Shown: piece after piece, positions 8,568 to 17,369 of the stretch
How the letters are laid out: every line of letters starts with the position of its first letter
Position numbering within the stretch: position 1 is the first letter of the stretch
NCBI RefSeq assembly: GCF_013373795.3
Contig: NZ_CP088022.1
Coordinates: forward strand, 7,006,001-7,070,000
DNA length: 64,000 bases
Source of the DNA: Bradyrhizobium quebecense
GTDB taxonomy: Bacteria; Pseudomonadota; Alphaproteobacteria; Rhizobiales; Xanthobacteraceae
Direction of reading: 5' to 3'
The notes under the pieces: model-generated
The model's database searches: none
The model's input: only the letters and a program-made list of their open reading frames with translations
What the model was told of the DNA's origin: nothing
Program-made: the position numbers and the translations under genes

Positions 8568-9242
8568 TCATTGCACCGGCGGGTCGCCGGAGGTGCGCTT
8601 CTTGGCGAGGTCCATCTCGGTGACGGCGATCAGGATCTCGGCGCGGGTCTTCAGGTCGGGCGCCTCGAGCATCGCCTGCTTCTCGGCCGGACCATAGGGC
8701 GACATCATCGCCAGCGCATTGACCAGCGCCTCGTTCGGCGCGGATTCGATGCCTTCCCAGTCGACCTTCAGATTGTTGGCTTCCAGGAAATCCGCCAGCA
8801 CCTCGAGCAGCGCCTTGCGATCGACGGCGTCCTCGCCCTTGCGCGCGGTGAAGTCGCCGGCGAAGGAGAAGAAGTCGACCTTGCACTGCCGGTACGGCGT
8901 CTGCACTGTCAGCTCCTCGACCACCTTGAAGCGCGCGACGCCGGTCAGTTCGAGGATGTAGCGGCCGTCCCCGGATTCGGCGAGCTGGGTGATGCGGCCG
9001 ACGCAGCCGACGCGGAACAGCGCCGGCTTCGCCTCCTTCTGCGAATGCGCCACGTCGGGCTGGATCATGCCGATCAGGCGGTGACCGTCGCGCAGCGCGT
9101 CGTCGATCATCGCGAGATAACGCGGCTCGAAGATGTTGAGCGGCATCTGGCCGCGCGGCAACAGCAGCGCGCCCGGCAGCGGGAACACCGGGATCACCTC
9201 GGGGAGCTCGCCGGGCCCGCGATATTCGGCATTGATCGGCAT
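8568..9242 (-). CDS. LON substrate-binding domain protein
   Basis: This 224-residue protein consists of the N-terminal (substrate-recognition) domain of Lon proteases without ATPase or protease domains. It shows the typical VIPVFPLPGALLLPRGQMPL opening and NIFEPRYLAMIDDAL. The function of such stand-alone domains is unknown, though they are thought to bind substrate or act as adaptors. The start at 9242 is chosen because homology begins there; the upstream open frame belongs to the intergenic region and the cnoX gene. It lies 31 bases downstream of cnoX on the same strand, a pairing I recall as usual in rhizobia. Confidence 0.92.
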   Translation of the reverse strand: MPINAEYRGPGELPEVIPVFPLPGALLLPRGQMPLNIFEPRYLAMIDDALRDGHRLIGMIQPDVAHSQKEAKPALFRVGCVGRITQLAESGDGRYILELTGVARFKVVEELTVQTPYRQCKVDFFSFAGDFTARKGEDAVDRKALLEVLADFLEANNLKVDWEGIESAPNEALVNALAMMSPYGPAEKQAMLEAPDLKTRAEILIAVTEMDLAKKRTSGDPPVQ

Positions 9243-9273
9243 CTGCGGTCCCGCTGCTGTGACGGGGCGTGCG

Positions 9274-10194
9274 TTACGAGAATAGAATCGTCGACAACCG
9301 CCTGCGCCCCTCGACGGTTGCCTCATCGGTGCCGCCCCACGCCTCGAAGAACTGCACCAGCTGCTTGCGCGCGCCGTCGTCGTTCCACTTGCGGTCACGC
9401 TTGACGATCGCGAGCAGCTGCTCGGTCGCCTCCGTGCGCTTGTTCATGGCATTGAGCGCGGTCGCGAGATCGAATCGGGCCTGATGGTCGAGCGGGTTTG
9501 CCGCGACTTTCTGTTCCAGCTCCGCGATCGGGCCGACCGACTGGGCCTGTTCGGCAAGATCGATCGCCGCCTGCACCGCCTTCACCGCGGCATCATTGCG
9601 CTTGGATTCCGGCACCATCGCGAGCGTCTGCTTGGCCTGTTCGACCGCGCCCGACGTGACGTAGCACTTGGCGAGGCCGGCCAGCGCCGCGATGTTGGTG
9701 GCGTCGTGCGCAAGCACCTCGGCATAGGTCTGCGCCGCACCCTCGACGTCGCCCTCGGCCAGCACGGCGTCGGCCTCGGCCAGGATCTCCGCAAGATTGG
9801 GCTCGCCGGCGGCGGGCACGCCCTTGGTGATCTTCTCGATGAAGGCGTTGATCTGGCTCTCCGGCACCGCGCCCATGAAGCCATCGGCGGGCTGGCCGCC
9901 CACGAAGGCGATCACGGCCGGGATCGACTGGATGCCCATCTGGCCGGGGATCTGCGGATGCTCGTCGATGTTCATCTTGACCAGCTTGACCCGGCCCTTG
10001 GCGTTGCGAACCGCCTTTTCCAGCATTGGGGTGAGTTGGCGGCACGGACCGCACCACGGCGCCCAGAAGTCGATCATGACCGGCTGGCGGCGCGATTCCT
10101 CGATGACGTCCTTGACGAAGGTCTGGGTCGTCGTCTCCTTGATCAGATCGGGCGCTGCCTCGGGCGTGGGGCCGCCCTGCTCCATTATCGTCAC
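9274..10194 (-). CDS. cnoX: Thioredoxin-TPR co-chaperone (CnoX/YbbN)
   Basis: This 306-residue protein has an N-terminal thioredoxin fold with an intact WCGPC active site (CGPC at 48-51), followed by a TPR-like helical tail from about residue 150. In E. coli CnoX (YbbN) protects clients from oxidative aggregation and hands them to GroEL or DnaK. The E. coli protein has SxxC, whereas alphaproteobacterial forms such as this keep CGPC and are probably redox-active. GTG at 10194 is preferred because AGGCGAGG precedes it; ATG three codons later is an alternative. Confidence 0.93.
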   Translation of the reverse strand: MTIMEQGGPTPEAAPDLIKETTTQTFVKDVIEESRRQPVMIDFWAPWCGPCRQLTPMLEKAVRNAKGRVKLVKMNIDEHPQIPGQMGIQSIPAVIAFVGGQPADGFMGAVPESQINAFIEKITKGVPAAGEPNLAEILAEADAVLAEGDVEGAAQTYAEVLAHDATNIAALAGLAKCYVTSGAVEQAKQTLAMVPESKRNDAAVKAVQAAIDLAEQAQSVGPIAELEQKVAANPLDHQARFDLATALNAMNKRTEATEQLLAIVKRDRKWNDDGARKQLVQFFEAWGGTDEATVEGRRRLSTILFS

Positions 10195-10284
10195 GTTGTC
10201 CTCGCCTTGGTCTTCTGAGGTCGGAAAAATACGGGGGCGTTCTAGCACGCTCCGGACGGCGTGTTCAGCCGTTCTGTCAGCCTA

Positions 10285-10307
10285 GAGCATGATCCCGGAA
10301 CATGCTC
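10285..10307. repeat. GAGCATG...CATGCTC short palindrome
   Basis: An inverted repeat with 7-base arms around ATCCCGGAA. It is the smallest member of the GAGCATGATC / GATCATGCTC family also seen at 22157, 43061, 44045 and 60876. It lies between divergent cnoX and the SRPBCC gene. Confidence 0.6.
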
Positions 10308-10433
10308 CGTAGATGGCGGTTGGCCGGCAAAATTCAATCGCTCGCCGCCCGGCCTGTTCCATCGGAGATCGGGTGGGTTTGAGGTCCGGAACGGCCGACG
10401 ATGGCGCTCCTTCATGGCAACAGGGGATCGCCC

Positions 10434-10889
10434 ATGGCAAAGGCCTATTACAGCACCGTGTACGAGCAGCCGGCCGGCGAGGTCTGGAAAATCATCCGCG
10501 ATTTCAACAATTACCCGGTCTGGGTCCACGGTGCGGGCACCAGCGAGATCGAGGACGGCAAGTCCGGCGACACGATCGGCGCCGTGCGCAACGTCCTGTA
10601 CCGGGAACGGCGGATCCGGCAGCGGCTGCTCGCACAGTCCGACGTCGAGCGCTTTCAGACCTACGAATTTGCCGGTCCGCCTACCCTTCCGATGACGGAC
10701 TTCAGCGCGACCCTGCGGGTGACCCCGGTGGTCGACGGTGACCGGGCCTTTATCGAATGGTGGGCAGTGTTCGATTGCGACGCGGACCGCCGCGTCGAGC
10801 TGGTGCAGAAGCTGACCGGCTGGTTCGAGACCTGGCTCGAATCGCTCCGGGATGAGATGGCTCTGAGGCTGGTTCCGGCCGAAACATAA
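10434..10889 (+). CDS. SRPBCC (START-like) ligand-binding protein
   Basis: This 151-residue protein has the polyketide-cyclase/START helix-grip pattern: an opening strand (YYSTVYEQPAGEVWKIIRDF), a central sheet, and a long C-terminal helix (LVQKLTGWFETWLESL). Such proteins bind small hydrophobic ligands and are often annotated as SRPBCC or polyketide cyclase/dehydrase. The ATG at 10434 follows CAGGGGAT. No enzymatic residues can be assigned, and no neighbour suggests a pathway. Confidence 0.85.
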   Translation: MAKAYYSTVYEQPAGEVWKIIRDFNNYPVWVHGAGTSEIEDGKSGDTIGAVRNVLYRERRIRQRLLAQSDVERFQTYEFAGPPTLPMTDFSATLRVTPVVDGDRAFIEWWAVFDCDADRRVELVQKLTGWFETWLESLRDEMALRLVPAET

Positions 10890-11049
10890 AAAGAAATCGT
10901 CGCGACGACCGGTTTCGGCCGATTCGGGGTCAATTTTTAAGGAAACCGTGCGATTTCGTGAAGTTCGGACCGCGCTCTTGTGTTGCATTCACAGACAGCA
11001 TTTGGCATAGGTCTGCCGTTGCCGGCGAGTGATCGCCGCCATTTCGGAT

Positions 11050-11124
<75 letters not shown>

Positions 11125-11160
11125 AAATATCTCGCTGACCGAGCTGACAGTCTGATGAAG

Positions 11161-11185
11161 GCCCGCCCGTTGGTGCGGGCTTTTT
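11161..11185 (+). terminator. Rho-independent terminator after tRNA-Gly
   Basis: A GC-rich stem GCCCGC...GCGGGC with a small loop is followed by TTTTT, about 37 bases after the tRNA. Confidence 0.75.
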
Positions 11186-11223
11186 GCTGTTCGGACGGTT
11201 TTGCAGTTCAGGCAGCGCCGTGA

Positions 11224-11646
11224 TCTCGCGGTCAAGATGCCGCGGCCCGCGACGGCCGCTTCTTCCCGCTGCCGCGCGTGAATGCGGCGGCGGATGTCGG
11301 GACCTGCGAGGCGGTCTGCCCCGCCGCCGAGGTGAAGCTGCATTCCGGCTCCGATATCGACAGCGCCGGAACCGAAGCGGGCGAGACCGACAAGACGCGC
11401 GCAAATGCATTCCGATTCCAGCGCGAGATCGTGCCGCAATGCGCGTGCAGCGCCGGCGCGTCCACCGGACTGTCACCGATTGCGATCGAGGACGACATGA
11501 TGCTGCGGACCGGCGACATCATCGCCGCCGATGACGGCTTCAGGATCGCAGCAATCTCCAGCGGGCAGAAACGCAGCGTGTTGTTCAGGCCGCTGTCGAA
11601 AGCCGAGGCGCAGGCGCTTGGCCTTTCGCGCCTCTCGTCGCGATAG
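11224..11646 (+). pseudogene. Truncated DUF2865-like gene remnant
   Basis: The frame is open from the stop at 11221 to 11646. It encodes RDGRFFPLP, then CEAVCPAAEVKLHSGSDID, and CACSAGASTGLSPI. This resembles, from memory, the C-terminal half of secreted Cys-rich DUF2865 proteins common in Bradyrhizobium. The expected N-terminal signal peptide and Ala/Pro-rich part are missing, and the first conserved Cys is replaced (RDGRFF where CDGR/CDGY is usual). The only early start is GTG at 11278, inside the domain. I read it as a 5'-truncated remnant beside tRNA-Gly. A short functional protein from GTG 11278 (122 residues) is possible. Confidence 0.5.
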
Positions 11647-11725
11647 ACGCGATCGCGAGCGTTAGCTTCGTTTGAATATCACGCTGCGGTGCAGAATGCC
11701 TTGTTATCAGGCAGTCAGCGCAGGA

Positions 11726-11749
11726 AAATTTCGTCTCAAATTTCGTCTC
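11726..11749. repeat. Tandem AATTTCGTCTC duplication
   Basis: Two adjacent copies of an 11-12 base unit (AAATTTCGTCTC) lie in the AT-rich spacer between the DUF2865 remnant and the PQQ-dehydrogenase gene. No further copies are visible. It may be a replication-slippage product or part of a regulatory site. Confidence 0.4.
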
Positions 11750-11914
11750 AACTTGTTTTGACGCAGCGCACACCCGAGCATGCGCTTTTCAGCGTCGATG
11801 GATGTGCTACCATTTTGCCGTCTGACCTACCTCACAGACCGCCACCATCATCTCTCAAGGCGTTCAAAATCAATAACAGGCAAGCTGCAACGGCTTGCGT
11901 AGGGGAGTGACGCG

Positions 11915-13192
11915 ATGAAATCGGCTTTCAATCGATCCATACTTGCGTTCGCGGCGATCGCGCTGCTGGCGGGGACAACCTTCGCCAATGCGCAGCAACA
12001 AACCGACAAGAACCGGGCGCTGAAGAAGTACGAATCCGGTACCAAGGAATTCTGGACCCATCCGCCGGATGACTGGTTCCTCGGCGACGAGACCGAAGCG
12101 CAGAAGGGTCTTGCCCCGCCGTCCGGTCCGCCGACCGGCGCATCCGACGCCGAACTCGCCACCATGATGAAGAAGATCAAGCTGCCGCCGGGCTTCAAGA
12201 TCGAGGTCTATGCCTCGAACGTGCTCGCGGCGCGGCAGATGGCCTGGGGCGACAAGGGCACGCTGTTCGTCGGCTCGTTCGGCCTCGGCAACGTCTATGC
12301 GATCAAGGACAACAACGGCAAGAAAGAGGTCAAGACCATCCTGAAGGGCCTCAACATGCCGACCGGCCTCGCGTTCCGCGATGGCGCGCTGTACGTCATC
12401 GCGGTCGACAAGCTGATCAAGTACGACAATGCCGAAGCCAATCTCGACAATCTCGGCAGCGGCAAGGTGGTGTATGACGACATGCCGTCGTATGCGGCGC
12501 ATGGCTGGAAATACATCGCCGTCGACAAGGACGGCTGGTTCTACATTCCATTCGGACCTCCCTTCAACATCGGCATCCCGCCGACCTCGGTGTCGCAGAT
12601 CCGCCGCGTCGACCCCAAGACCGGCAATGCGGAGATCTGGGCGCTCGGCGTGCGCAACTCGGTCGGCGGCGACGTCGATCCGCGCACCGGCAAGTACTGG
12701 TTCACCGAAAACGCCCGCGACTGGATCAGCGACGATCTGCCGAGCGACAAGCTCAACATGATCTCGAAGATCGGCGAGCATTTCGGCTATCCCTATTGTC
12801 ACCAGGGCAACCTGCCGGACACCAAATTCGCGATGGGTCACAAGTGCTCGGAGTTCACCCCGCCGGTCTACAATCTCGGCGCCCACGTGGCTCCGCTCGG
12901 CATGAAGTTCTATACCGGCAGCCAATTCCCGGCCGAATACAAGAACAGCATCCTGATCGCCGAGCACGGCTCCTGGAACCGGCACAAGTATCAGGGCGGC
13001 CGCATCGTGAAGATCACCGCGAGCCCCGACGGCAAGAATGCCAAGCAGGAGATCTTCGCTTCCGGCTGGATCGAGGGTGACCAGGGCTATCTCGGCCGTC
13101 CCGCCGACATCCTGCTCGACAAGGATGGCTCCATCCTCGTTGCCGACGACTGGGCCGGTGCGATCTATCGCATCAGCTACAGCAAGAAGTAA
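11915..13192 (+). CDS. Periplasmic PQQ-dependent sugar (sorbosone-type) dehydrogenase
   Basis: The protein has 425 residues, with a signal peptide (cleavage near TFANAQ). It then forms a six-bladed beta-propeller of the soluble glucose/sorbosone dehydrogenase family; LPPGFKIEVYAS opens the propeller, and LGVRNSVGGDVDP, GYPYCHQG and GSWNRHKYQGG are conserved family blocks. These enzymes oxidise sugars or aldehydes in the periplasm with PQQ and pass electrons to cytochrome c. A diheme cytochrome c gene lies 182 bases downstream on the same strand and is the likely acceptor. A good ribosome site (AGGGGAG) precedes ATG 11915. The substrate is unknown. Confidence 0.85.
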   Translation: MKSAFNRSILAFAAIALLAGTTFANAQQQTDKNRALKKYESGTKEFWTHPPDDWFLGDETEAQKGLAPPSGPPTGASDAELATMMKKIKLPPGFKIEVYASNVLAARQMAWGDKGTLFVGSFGLGNVYAIKDNNGKKEVKTILKGLNMPTGLAFRDGALYVIAVDKLIKYDNAEANLDNLGSGKVVYDDMPSYAAHGWKYIAVDKDGWFYIPFGPPFNIGIPPTSVSQIRRVDPKTGNAEIWALGVRNSVGGDVDPRTGKYWFTENARDWISDDLPSDKLNMISKIGEHFGYPYCHQGNLPDTKFAMGHKCSEFTPPVYNLGAHVAPLGMKFYTGSQFPAEYKNSILIAEHGSWNRHKYQGGRIVKITASPDGKNAKQEIFASGWIEGDQGYLGRPADILLDKDGSILVADDWAGAIYRISYSKK

Positions 13193-13267
13193 CGGTTGAA
13201 GGCCAAGAGGCTGCGGTGGCCACGAGGCGGCCGCAGCCTCTGTTGTGATCGGCCGCGGAACCACCTC

Positions 13268-13356
13268 GTCATGCCCGGACTTGATCCGGGCATCCATCCA
13301 AACCAAGAAACCCTTCTTCAAGCCAGATGGATTGCCGGGTCGAGCCCGGCAATGAC
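13268..13356. repeat. Intergenic inverted repeat (ATGCCCGG / GCCCGGCAATGAC type)
   Basis: It contains GCCCGGACTTGATCCGGGC and, on the far side, TTGCCGGGTCGAGCCCGGCAA, each a hairpin, in a CGTCATGCC...AATGACAC frame. I recognise this from memory as a very common intergenic element of Bradyrhizobium-like genomes. It separates the dehydrogenase from its cytochrome and runs almost to the cytochrome ribosome site. Confidence 0.7.
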
Positions 13357-13374
13357 ACGCGGAGAAAACTGGCA

Positions 13375-13956
13375 ATGCGCCTTTTGTCATTCGGAATGCT
13401 GTTCGCGTCAGCGATCGCGATGACTTCCCTTGCCCAGGCCGCCGACGTCGCCGCCGGCAAGGCGAAGGCCGAAATCTGCGCCGGGTGTCATGGCGACAAC
13501 GGCATCTCGCAGACCGAGAATATTCCCTCGCTGGCCGGCCAGCTCGACCAGTTCATTCAATGGCAGCTGGTGTTCTTCCGCGCCGGTGCGCGCAAGAACG
13601 AGCAGATGCAGCCGATCGTCGAGCAGCTCAACAATGACGACATCCGCAATCTCGGCGCCTATTTCGCCTCGCTGACGCCGTTCAAGGGCGGCAAGGACGA
13701 CAATCCGGAATTGTCCGAAAAGGGCAAACAGGCCGCGGCCGGCCGCCGCTGCGCCTCATGCCACACCGATACCTTTGTCGGTACCAAGGCGGTCGCGCGC
13801 ATCGCCGGCCAGCGCGAGGAATATCTCGTCAAGGCGCTGCATGACTACAAATCGGGCGTACGCTCCGGCGGAGCGCAGGCGGCGATGGCCGATGTGGCGT
13901 ATCCGCTGAGCGACGAGGAGATCACCGCGCTCGCGCATTATCTGGCGCATTTGTGA
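13375..13956 (+). CDS. Diheme cytochrome c (c4-like)
   Basis: This 193-residue exported protein has a signal peptide ending near LAQAAD and two heme-binding motifs, CAGCH at 35-39 and CASCH at 126-130. They lie in two homologous halves, the architecture of cytochrome c4. The ATG at 13375 follows GGAGAA; the upstream frame runs into the repeat. It would carry electrons in the periplasm from the neighbouring PQQ-type dehydrogenase to a terminal oxidase. The gene order supports this pairing, but no direct evidence exists in the sequence. Confidence 0.92.
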   Translation: MRLLSFGMLFASAIAMTSLAQAADVAAGKAKAEICAGCHGDNGISQTENIPSLAGQLDQFIQWQLVFFRAGARKNEQMQPIVEQLNNDDIRNLGAYFASLTPFKGGKDDNPELSEKGKQAAAGRRCASCHTDTFVGTKAVARIAGQREEYLVKALHDYKSGVRSGGAQAAMADVAYPLSDEEITALAHYLAHL

Positions 13957-13977
13957 GAGGGCGCTCGCGCTTTCTTA

Positions 13978-14139
13978 TCCTCCCCTGGAGGGGGAGGATC
14001 GGCGCGAATGAAATGAGCGACGAGGTGGGGTGACGGTCTCTCCACTCGAACAGTGCCCGTGTTGAGAGATCACCCCACCCCGTCTCACATTCCGCTTCGC
14101 TTCATGTGAGCCGACCCTCCCCCTCCAGGGGAGGGTGAA
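13978..14139. repeat. Large imperfect inverted repeat between convergent genes
   Basis: The left arm begins CTCCCCTGGAGGGGGAGGAT and continues to GAGGTGGGGTGA. The right arm is its reverse complement, ending CTCCCCCTCCAGGGGAGGG. It forms a long hairpin of about 160 bases between the convergent cytochrome c and ketopantoate reductase genes. It is a known-looking rhizobial intergenic repeat and could serve as a two-way terminator. Confidence 0.75.
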
Positions 14140-14141
14140 GG

Positions 14142-15062
14142 CTAGCCAACCCGCTGCTTCTCATACGCCTTGAGATGCGTATAGGCCGTGCGCAGCTTCG
14201 GCACGGGGATCTTGGCGGCATCGGCGCGGACGATCAGGTCGCCGATCACGTGATCGGCTTCGACCGGCAGCCCCGCCTTGATGTCGCGGAACATCGATGC
14301 GGTCATCGGCGAGCCTTCGGTGGTCAAGAGCCCGCGGGTGCGCTGGAAGAACGGGCCGCCCGGCGCGTGGCCGGCATCGGCCGCGATCGCGCTGCATTCG
14401 TCGAGGATGCCGAGCAGGAAATCCTGGCCGCCGGGCGCGGCCAGGATGTTGCCGACCGAGGTCCGCATCAGGCTGGTGGAAGCGGCGAGCGACGCCAGGA
14501 ACACCCACTTCTCCCACATATCCTGCATCACGTGCTCGCTGGCGGCCGCACCGTTGATCGCGGAGAAGGTCTCGGCGATCGCGCGCACCCGGTCCGACAG
14601 GCCGCCGGCGCGTTCGCCGAAGCCGAGCGACTGCATCGGCTGCAGCTGCACCACTTCGCGCTTCTCGTTCAGCGTCGCCGCGATCGCGCAGAGACCGCCG
14701 AGCACATGCTGAGCGCCGAATTTCTTGTCGAGCGCATCGAGATGCAGCATGCCGTTAAGCAGCGGGATGATTGCGGTCTTGTCGCCGACACCAGGCGCAA
14801 ACGACTTGATCGCATCCTCGAGATCGAACGCCTTGCAGCTCAAGAGCACGACGTCGAATTTGTCCGAGAGCTTGTCGGCCTGCACGGTCGGCGGATTGTT
14901 CAAGGTGACATCGCCGTTCGGGCTCTTGATCACGAGCCCGGCGGAGGCGAGCTCGGAGGCGCGGCGGGGCCGGACGAGAAATGTGACGTCGCGGCCGGCC
15001 TGAAGCATCCGGCCGCCGAAATAACCGCCGATCGCACCGGCGCCGACCACGAGAACACGCAT
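14142..15062 (-). CDS. 2-dehydropantoate 2-reductase family protein
   Basis: This 306-residue enzyme of the PanE/ApbA family would reduce ketopantoate to pantoate with NADPH on the pantothenate/CoA route. The N-terminal Rossmann motif GAGAIGGYFGG is at residues 7-17. The catalytic-Lys region reads DMWEKWVFLASLA, and the C-terminal domain contains PMTASMFRDIKAGLPVEADH with the conserved Ser/Asp/Glu. Length matches PanE. Bradyrhizobia carry several paralogues of this family, so the true substrate may be another 2-oxo acid. Confidence 0.88.
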   Translation of the reverse strand: MRVLVVGAGAIGGYFGGRMLQAGRDVTFLVRPRRASELASAGLVIKSPNGDVTLNNPPTVQADKLSDKFDVVLLSCKAFDLEDAIKSFAPGVGDKTAIIPLLNGMLHLDALDKKFGAQHVLGGLCAIAATLNEKREVVQLQPMQSLGFGERAGGLSDRVRAIAETFSAINGAAASEHVMQDMWEKWVFLASLAASTSLMRTSVGNILAAPGGQDFLLGILDECSAIAADAGHAPGGPFFQRTRGLLTTEGSPMTASMFRDIKAGLPVEADHVIGDLIVRADAAKIPVPKLRTAYTHLKAYEKQRVG

Positions 15063-15179
15063 GGGAATTTGTCCTTCTTTGTTGTTGCCCGGGAAGCGAG
15101 CGAAGTGCGAATGGGTAATGGCGACTAGATAGGAATGCTGTTCGACTATTCGCTACCCGCTATTGGCCAACTGCTCATC

Positions 15180-15785
15180 TCACTTTCCCGACACCAGTTC
15201 CTCGACTTCGCGCAGCTGCTCCTTGCCGAAGAAGATCTCGTTGCCGACGAAGAAGGTCGGCGAGCCGAATGCGCCGCGCTCCACGGCGGCCTGGGTGTTC
15301 GCGATCAGCTTGGCTTTCACGTCGGCGTCCTGGGCGCGGGCGAACAGTTTGGCGGCGTCGAGGCCGGAGGCGGCGATGGCTTTGCCGGCTACTTCGGGAT
15401 CATCCATCTTCTTCGGCTCGACCCACATGTGGTGGAAAGCCGCCTCGATGTATTTCTCGAACACGCCTTCGAACTGGGCGGCGACCGCCGCGCGCATCAG
15501 GTTCAGCGTATTGACCGGGAAGAACGGGTTCCAGACGTAGGGCCTGACGTTGAAGCGCTTGAGGAAGCGCTCGGTCTCGATCTTCATGAACTCGGGCTTG
15601 TTCTTGACGCCCGCCAGCGTCTCGGCCGGCGACTTGTTGTTGGTGGCCTTGAAGATGCCGCCGAGCAGGATCGGGACATATTCGAACTTGACGCCGGTGC
15701 GTTGCTCGATCGCCGGGATCGCCTCGTGGCTGAGGAAGGCGTTGGGGCTGCCGAAATCGAACAGGAATTGCGGATTCTGGCTCAC
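15180..15785 (-). CDS. DsbA-family 2-hydroxychromene-2-carboxylate isomerase-like protein
   Basis: This 201-residue protein has a thioredoxin-like fold of the kappa-GST/HCCA isomerase group. The opening FLFDFGSPNAFLSHEAIP holds the catalytic Ser that replaces the Cys pair, and the C-terminal GSPTFFVGNEIFFGKEQL is diagnostic. Known members isomerise 2-hydroxychromene-2-carboxylate in naphthalene degradation with glutathione, but no degradation genes are nearby here, so the substrate is open. GTG at 15785 is preferred because GGGAGAG precedes it and the longer frame adds no conserved sequence. Confidence 0.88.
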   Translation of the reverse strand: MSQNPQFLFDFGSPNAFLSHEAIPAIEQRTGVKFEYVPILLGGIFKATNNKSPAETLAGVKNKPEFMKIETERFLKRFNVRPYVWNPFFPVNTLNLMRAAVAAQFEGVFEKYIEAAFHHMWVEPKKMDDPEVAGKAIAASGLDAAKLFARAQDADVKAKLIANTQAAVERGAFGSPTFFVGNEIFFGKEQLREVEELVSGK

Positions 15786-15906
15786 GGCGGTCTCTCCCTC
15801 GGCCTGTCTGGTTTGGGCTTGTTTGGCTTTTCTCGAGCATGGGCCTGCTGCCGCAGGCGCCATCAGGAGAATATGATACTCATCATGTGAGCCGCGGCGC
15901 GCGATG

Positions 15907-17256
15907 TCAAATCAGCCGCTTGATGGTCTGCTTGCGCCATACCAGGGCGTAATAGGCCATCTGCAGCACGAACATGGTTGCGAAGGTGGCGGGATAGGCG
16001 ATCCAGATGCCGCTGATGCCGACCGCCCGGCTGAGCAGGATCGCGACCGGCACCTCGACCAGCGTCATGGCCAGGATCGAGATGAACAGCGGCATCCACA
16101 CCGTGCCGCCGGCACGCATCGCGCCCGAGAACACCGTCGCCATGCCGAACAGCACCATGCTCCACAGCACGATGTAAAGAAGCTGCTGCGCCAGCGCGAG
16201 CACGGCGCCGTCGACGATGAAGAAACCCATCAGCGGCCGCGCAAAGAGATAGCCGAGCACCACCAGTCCGCCGGTCAGTGCGAGGTTCATCTCGATCCCG
16301 GTCCGGACGATGGCGCCGACCCGGTCGGAATCGCCGCGGCCGATCGCCTGTGCGCCGAAGATCGACACGGATATGGCGATCGAGATCGCCGGAAACTGCA
16401 CATAGCCGATCACCTGGTTGACCGCGCCATAGGCGGCGGTGGCCTCCGAGCCGAACCCGTTGACGAGGCCGAGCAGCACCAGTTCGGCGAGCGAGACCAC
16501 CACCATGCCGATCGCGGTCGGAATGCCGAGCCGCAGCACGATGCGCAGAAGGGCGCCGTTCGGCCGCATCGCGCGCAGGAACGCGGCGTCGAAGGCCAGC
16601 GGATGCTTGCGCCGCAGCATGTGGATATGCAGCCACAGCAGCGTCACCACGCCCGAGATCGCGGAAGCAACGGCGGCACTGGCCACGCCCAGCATCGGCA
16701 GGCCGAGCCAGCCGCGGATCAATGCGGGCGTCACCACGAGGCCGACGACGGTCGAGACCGTCAGCGCCACCAGCGGCGTCACGGTGTCGCCGACGCCGCG
16801 CATCATCGCGGCGAGCAGTAGGAATGCGAAGGTTACCGGCATCGTGATCATCATGATCCGGGCATAGGACACCGCGGCGTCGAGGACGTCTGGTGGCGTG
16901 GCGAGCGCGATCAAGAGCGGGCGGGCGAACAGGCCGCCTGATATCGCAATCGCGAGCGCCAGCAGCAGCGTCACGGTCATGGTCGTGCCGGCAACCGCCT
17001 TGACGCGGTCGGGCTCGCCGGCGCCCCAGGCCTGGCCGATCATGACCGAGGCGCCCGCGCTCAGGCCGATCACGAAGGAGATGAAGAAGAACATCACCGG
17101 AAAGAACACCGACGCAGCGGCGAGCGCGTCGACGCCGATCATCTGGCCGAGATAGATGCCATTGATGGTGCCGAACAGCGACTGCAGTACATTGCTCAGC
17201 AGCATCGGCGCCAGGAACGACAGGAAGGCTTTGCGTAAGGAGGGAGGATTGGACAC
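15907..17256 (-). CDS. MATE-family multidrug/sodium antiporter
   Basis: This 449-residue inner-membrane protein has about 12 helices and two MatE repeats. Diagnostic stretches are LSFLAPMLLSNVLQSLFGTI and IYLGQMIGVDALAAAS near the N-terminus, and GQAWGAGEPDRVKAVAGT after helix 2, the last repeated as GAQAIGRGDSDRVGAIV in the second half. It exports organic cations or metabolites using Na+ or H+. GTG at 17256 preceded by GGAAG is the chosen start. No regulator is adjacent. Confidence 0.92.
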   Translation of the reverse strand: MSNPPSLRKAFLSFLAPMLLSNVLQSLFGTINGIYLGQMIGVDALAAASVFFPVMFFFISFVIGLSAGASVMIGQAWGAGEPDRVKAVAGTTMTVTLLLALAIAISGGLFARPLLIALATPPDVLDAAVSYARIMMITMPVTFAFLLLAAMMRGVGDTVTPLVALTVSTVVGLVVTPALIRGWLGLPMLGVASAAVASAISGVVTLLWLHIHMLRRKHPLAFDAAFLRAMRPNGALLRIVLRLGIPTAIGMVVVSLAELVLLGLVNGFGSEATAAYGAVNQVIGYVQFPAISIAISVSIFGAQAIGRGDSDRVGAIVRTGIEMNLALTGGLVVLGYLFARPLMGFFIVDGAVLALAQQLLYIVLWSMVLFGMATVFSGAMRAGGTVWMPLFISILAMTLVEVPVAILLSRAVGISGIWIAYPATFATMFVLQMAYYALVWRKQTIKRLI

Positions 17257-17369
17257 GTTCAACTTCCAAAAATCGAGACCGTCAGGACGGCGGCGGGCTG
17301 GGTCTGCGGTTCTGCTCTGAACGCCGAACCACCGATCCGCGACCGCCACCTCTTTCGCGCGAAAGCGCG

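Noticed and set aside
15904..16821. Plus-strand frame opposite the MATE transporter
   Set aside because: His/Asp/Gln-rich shadow with no ribosome site; the MATE gene on the minus strand is clear.
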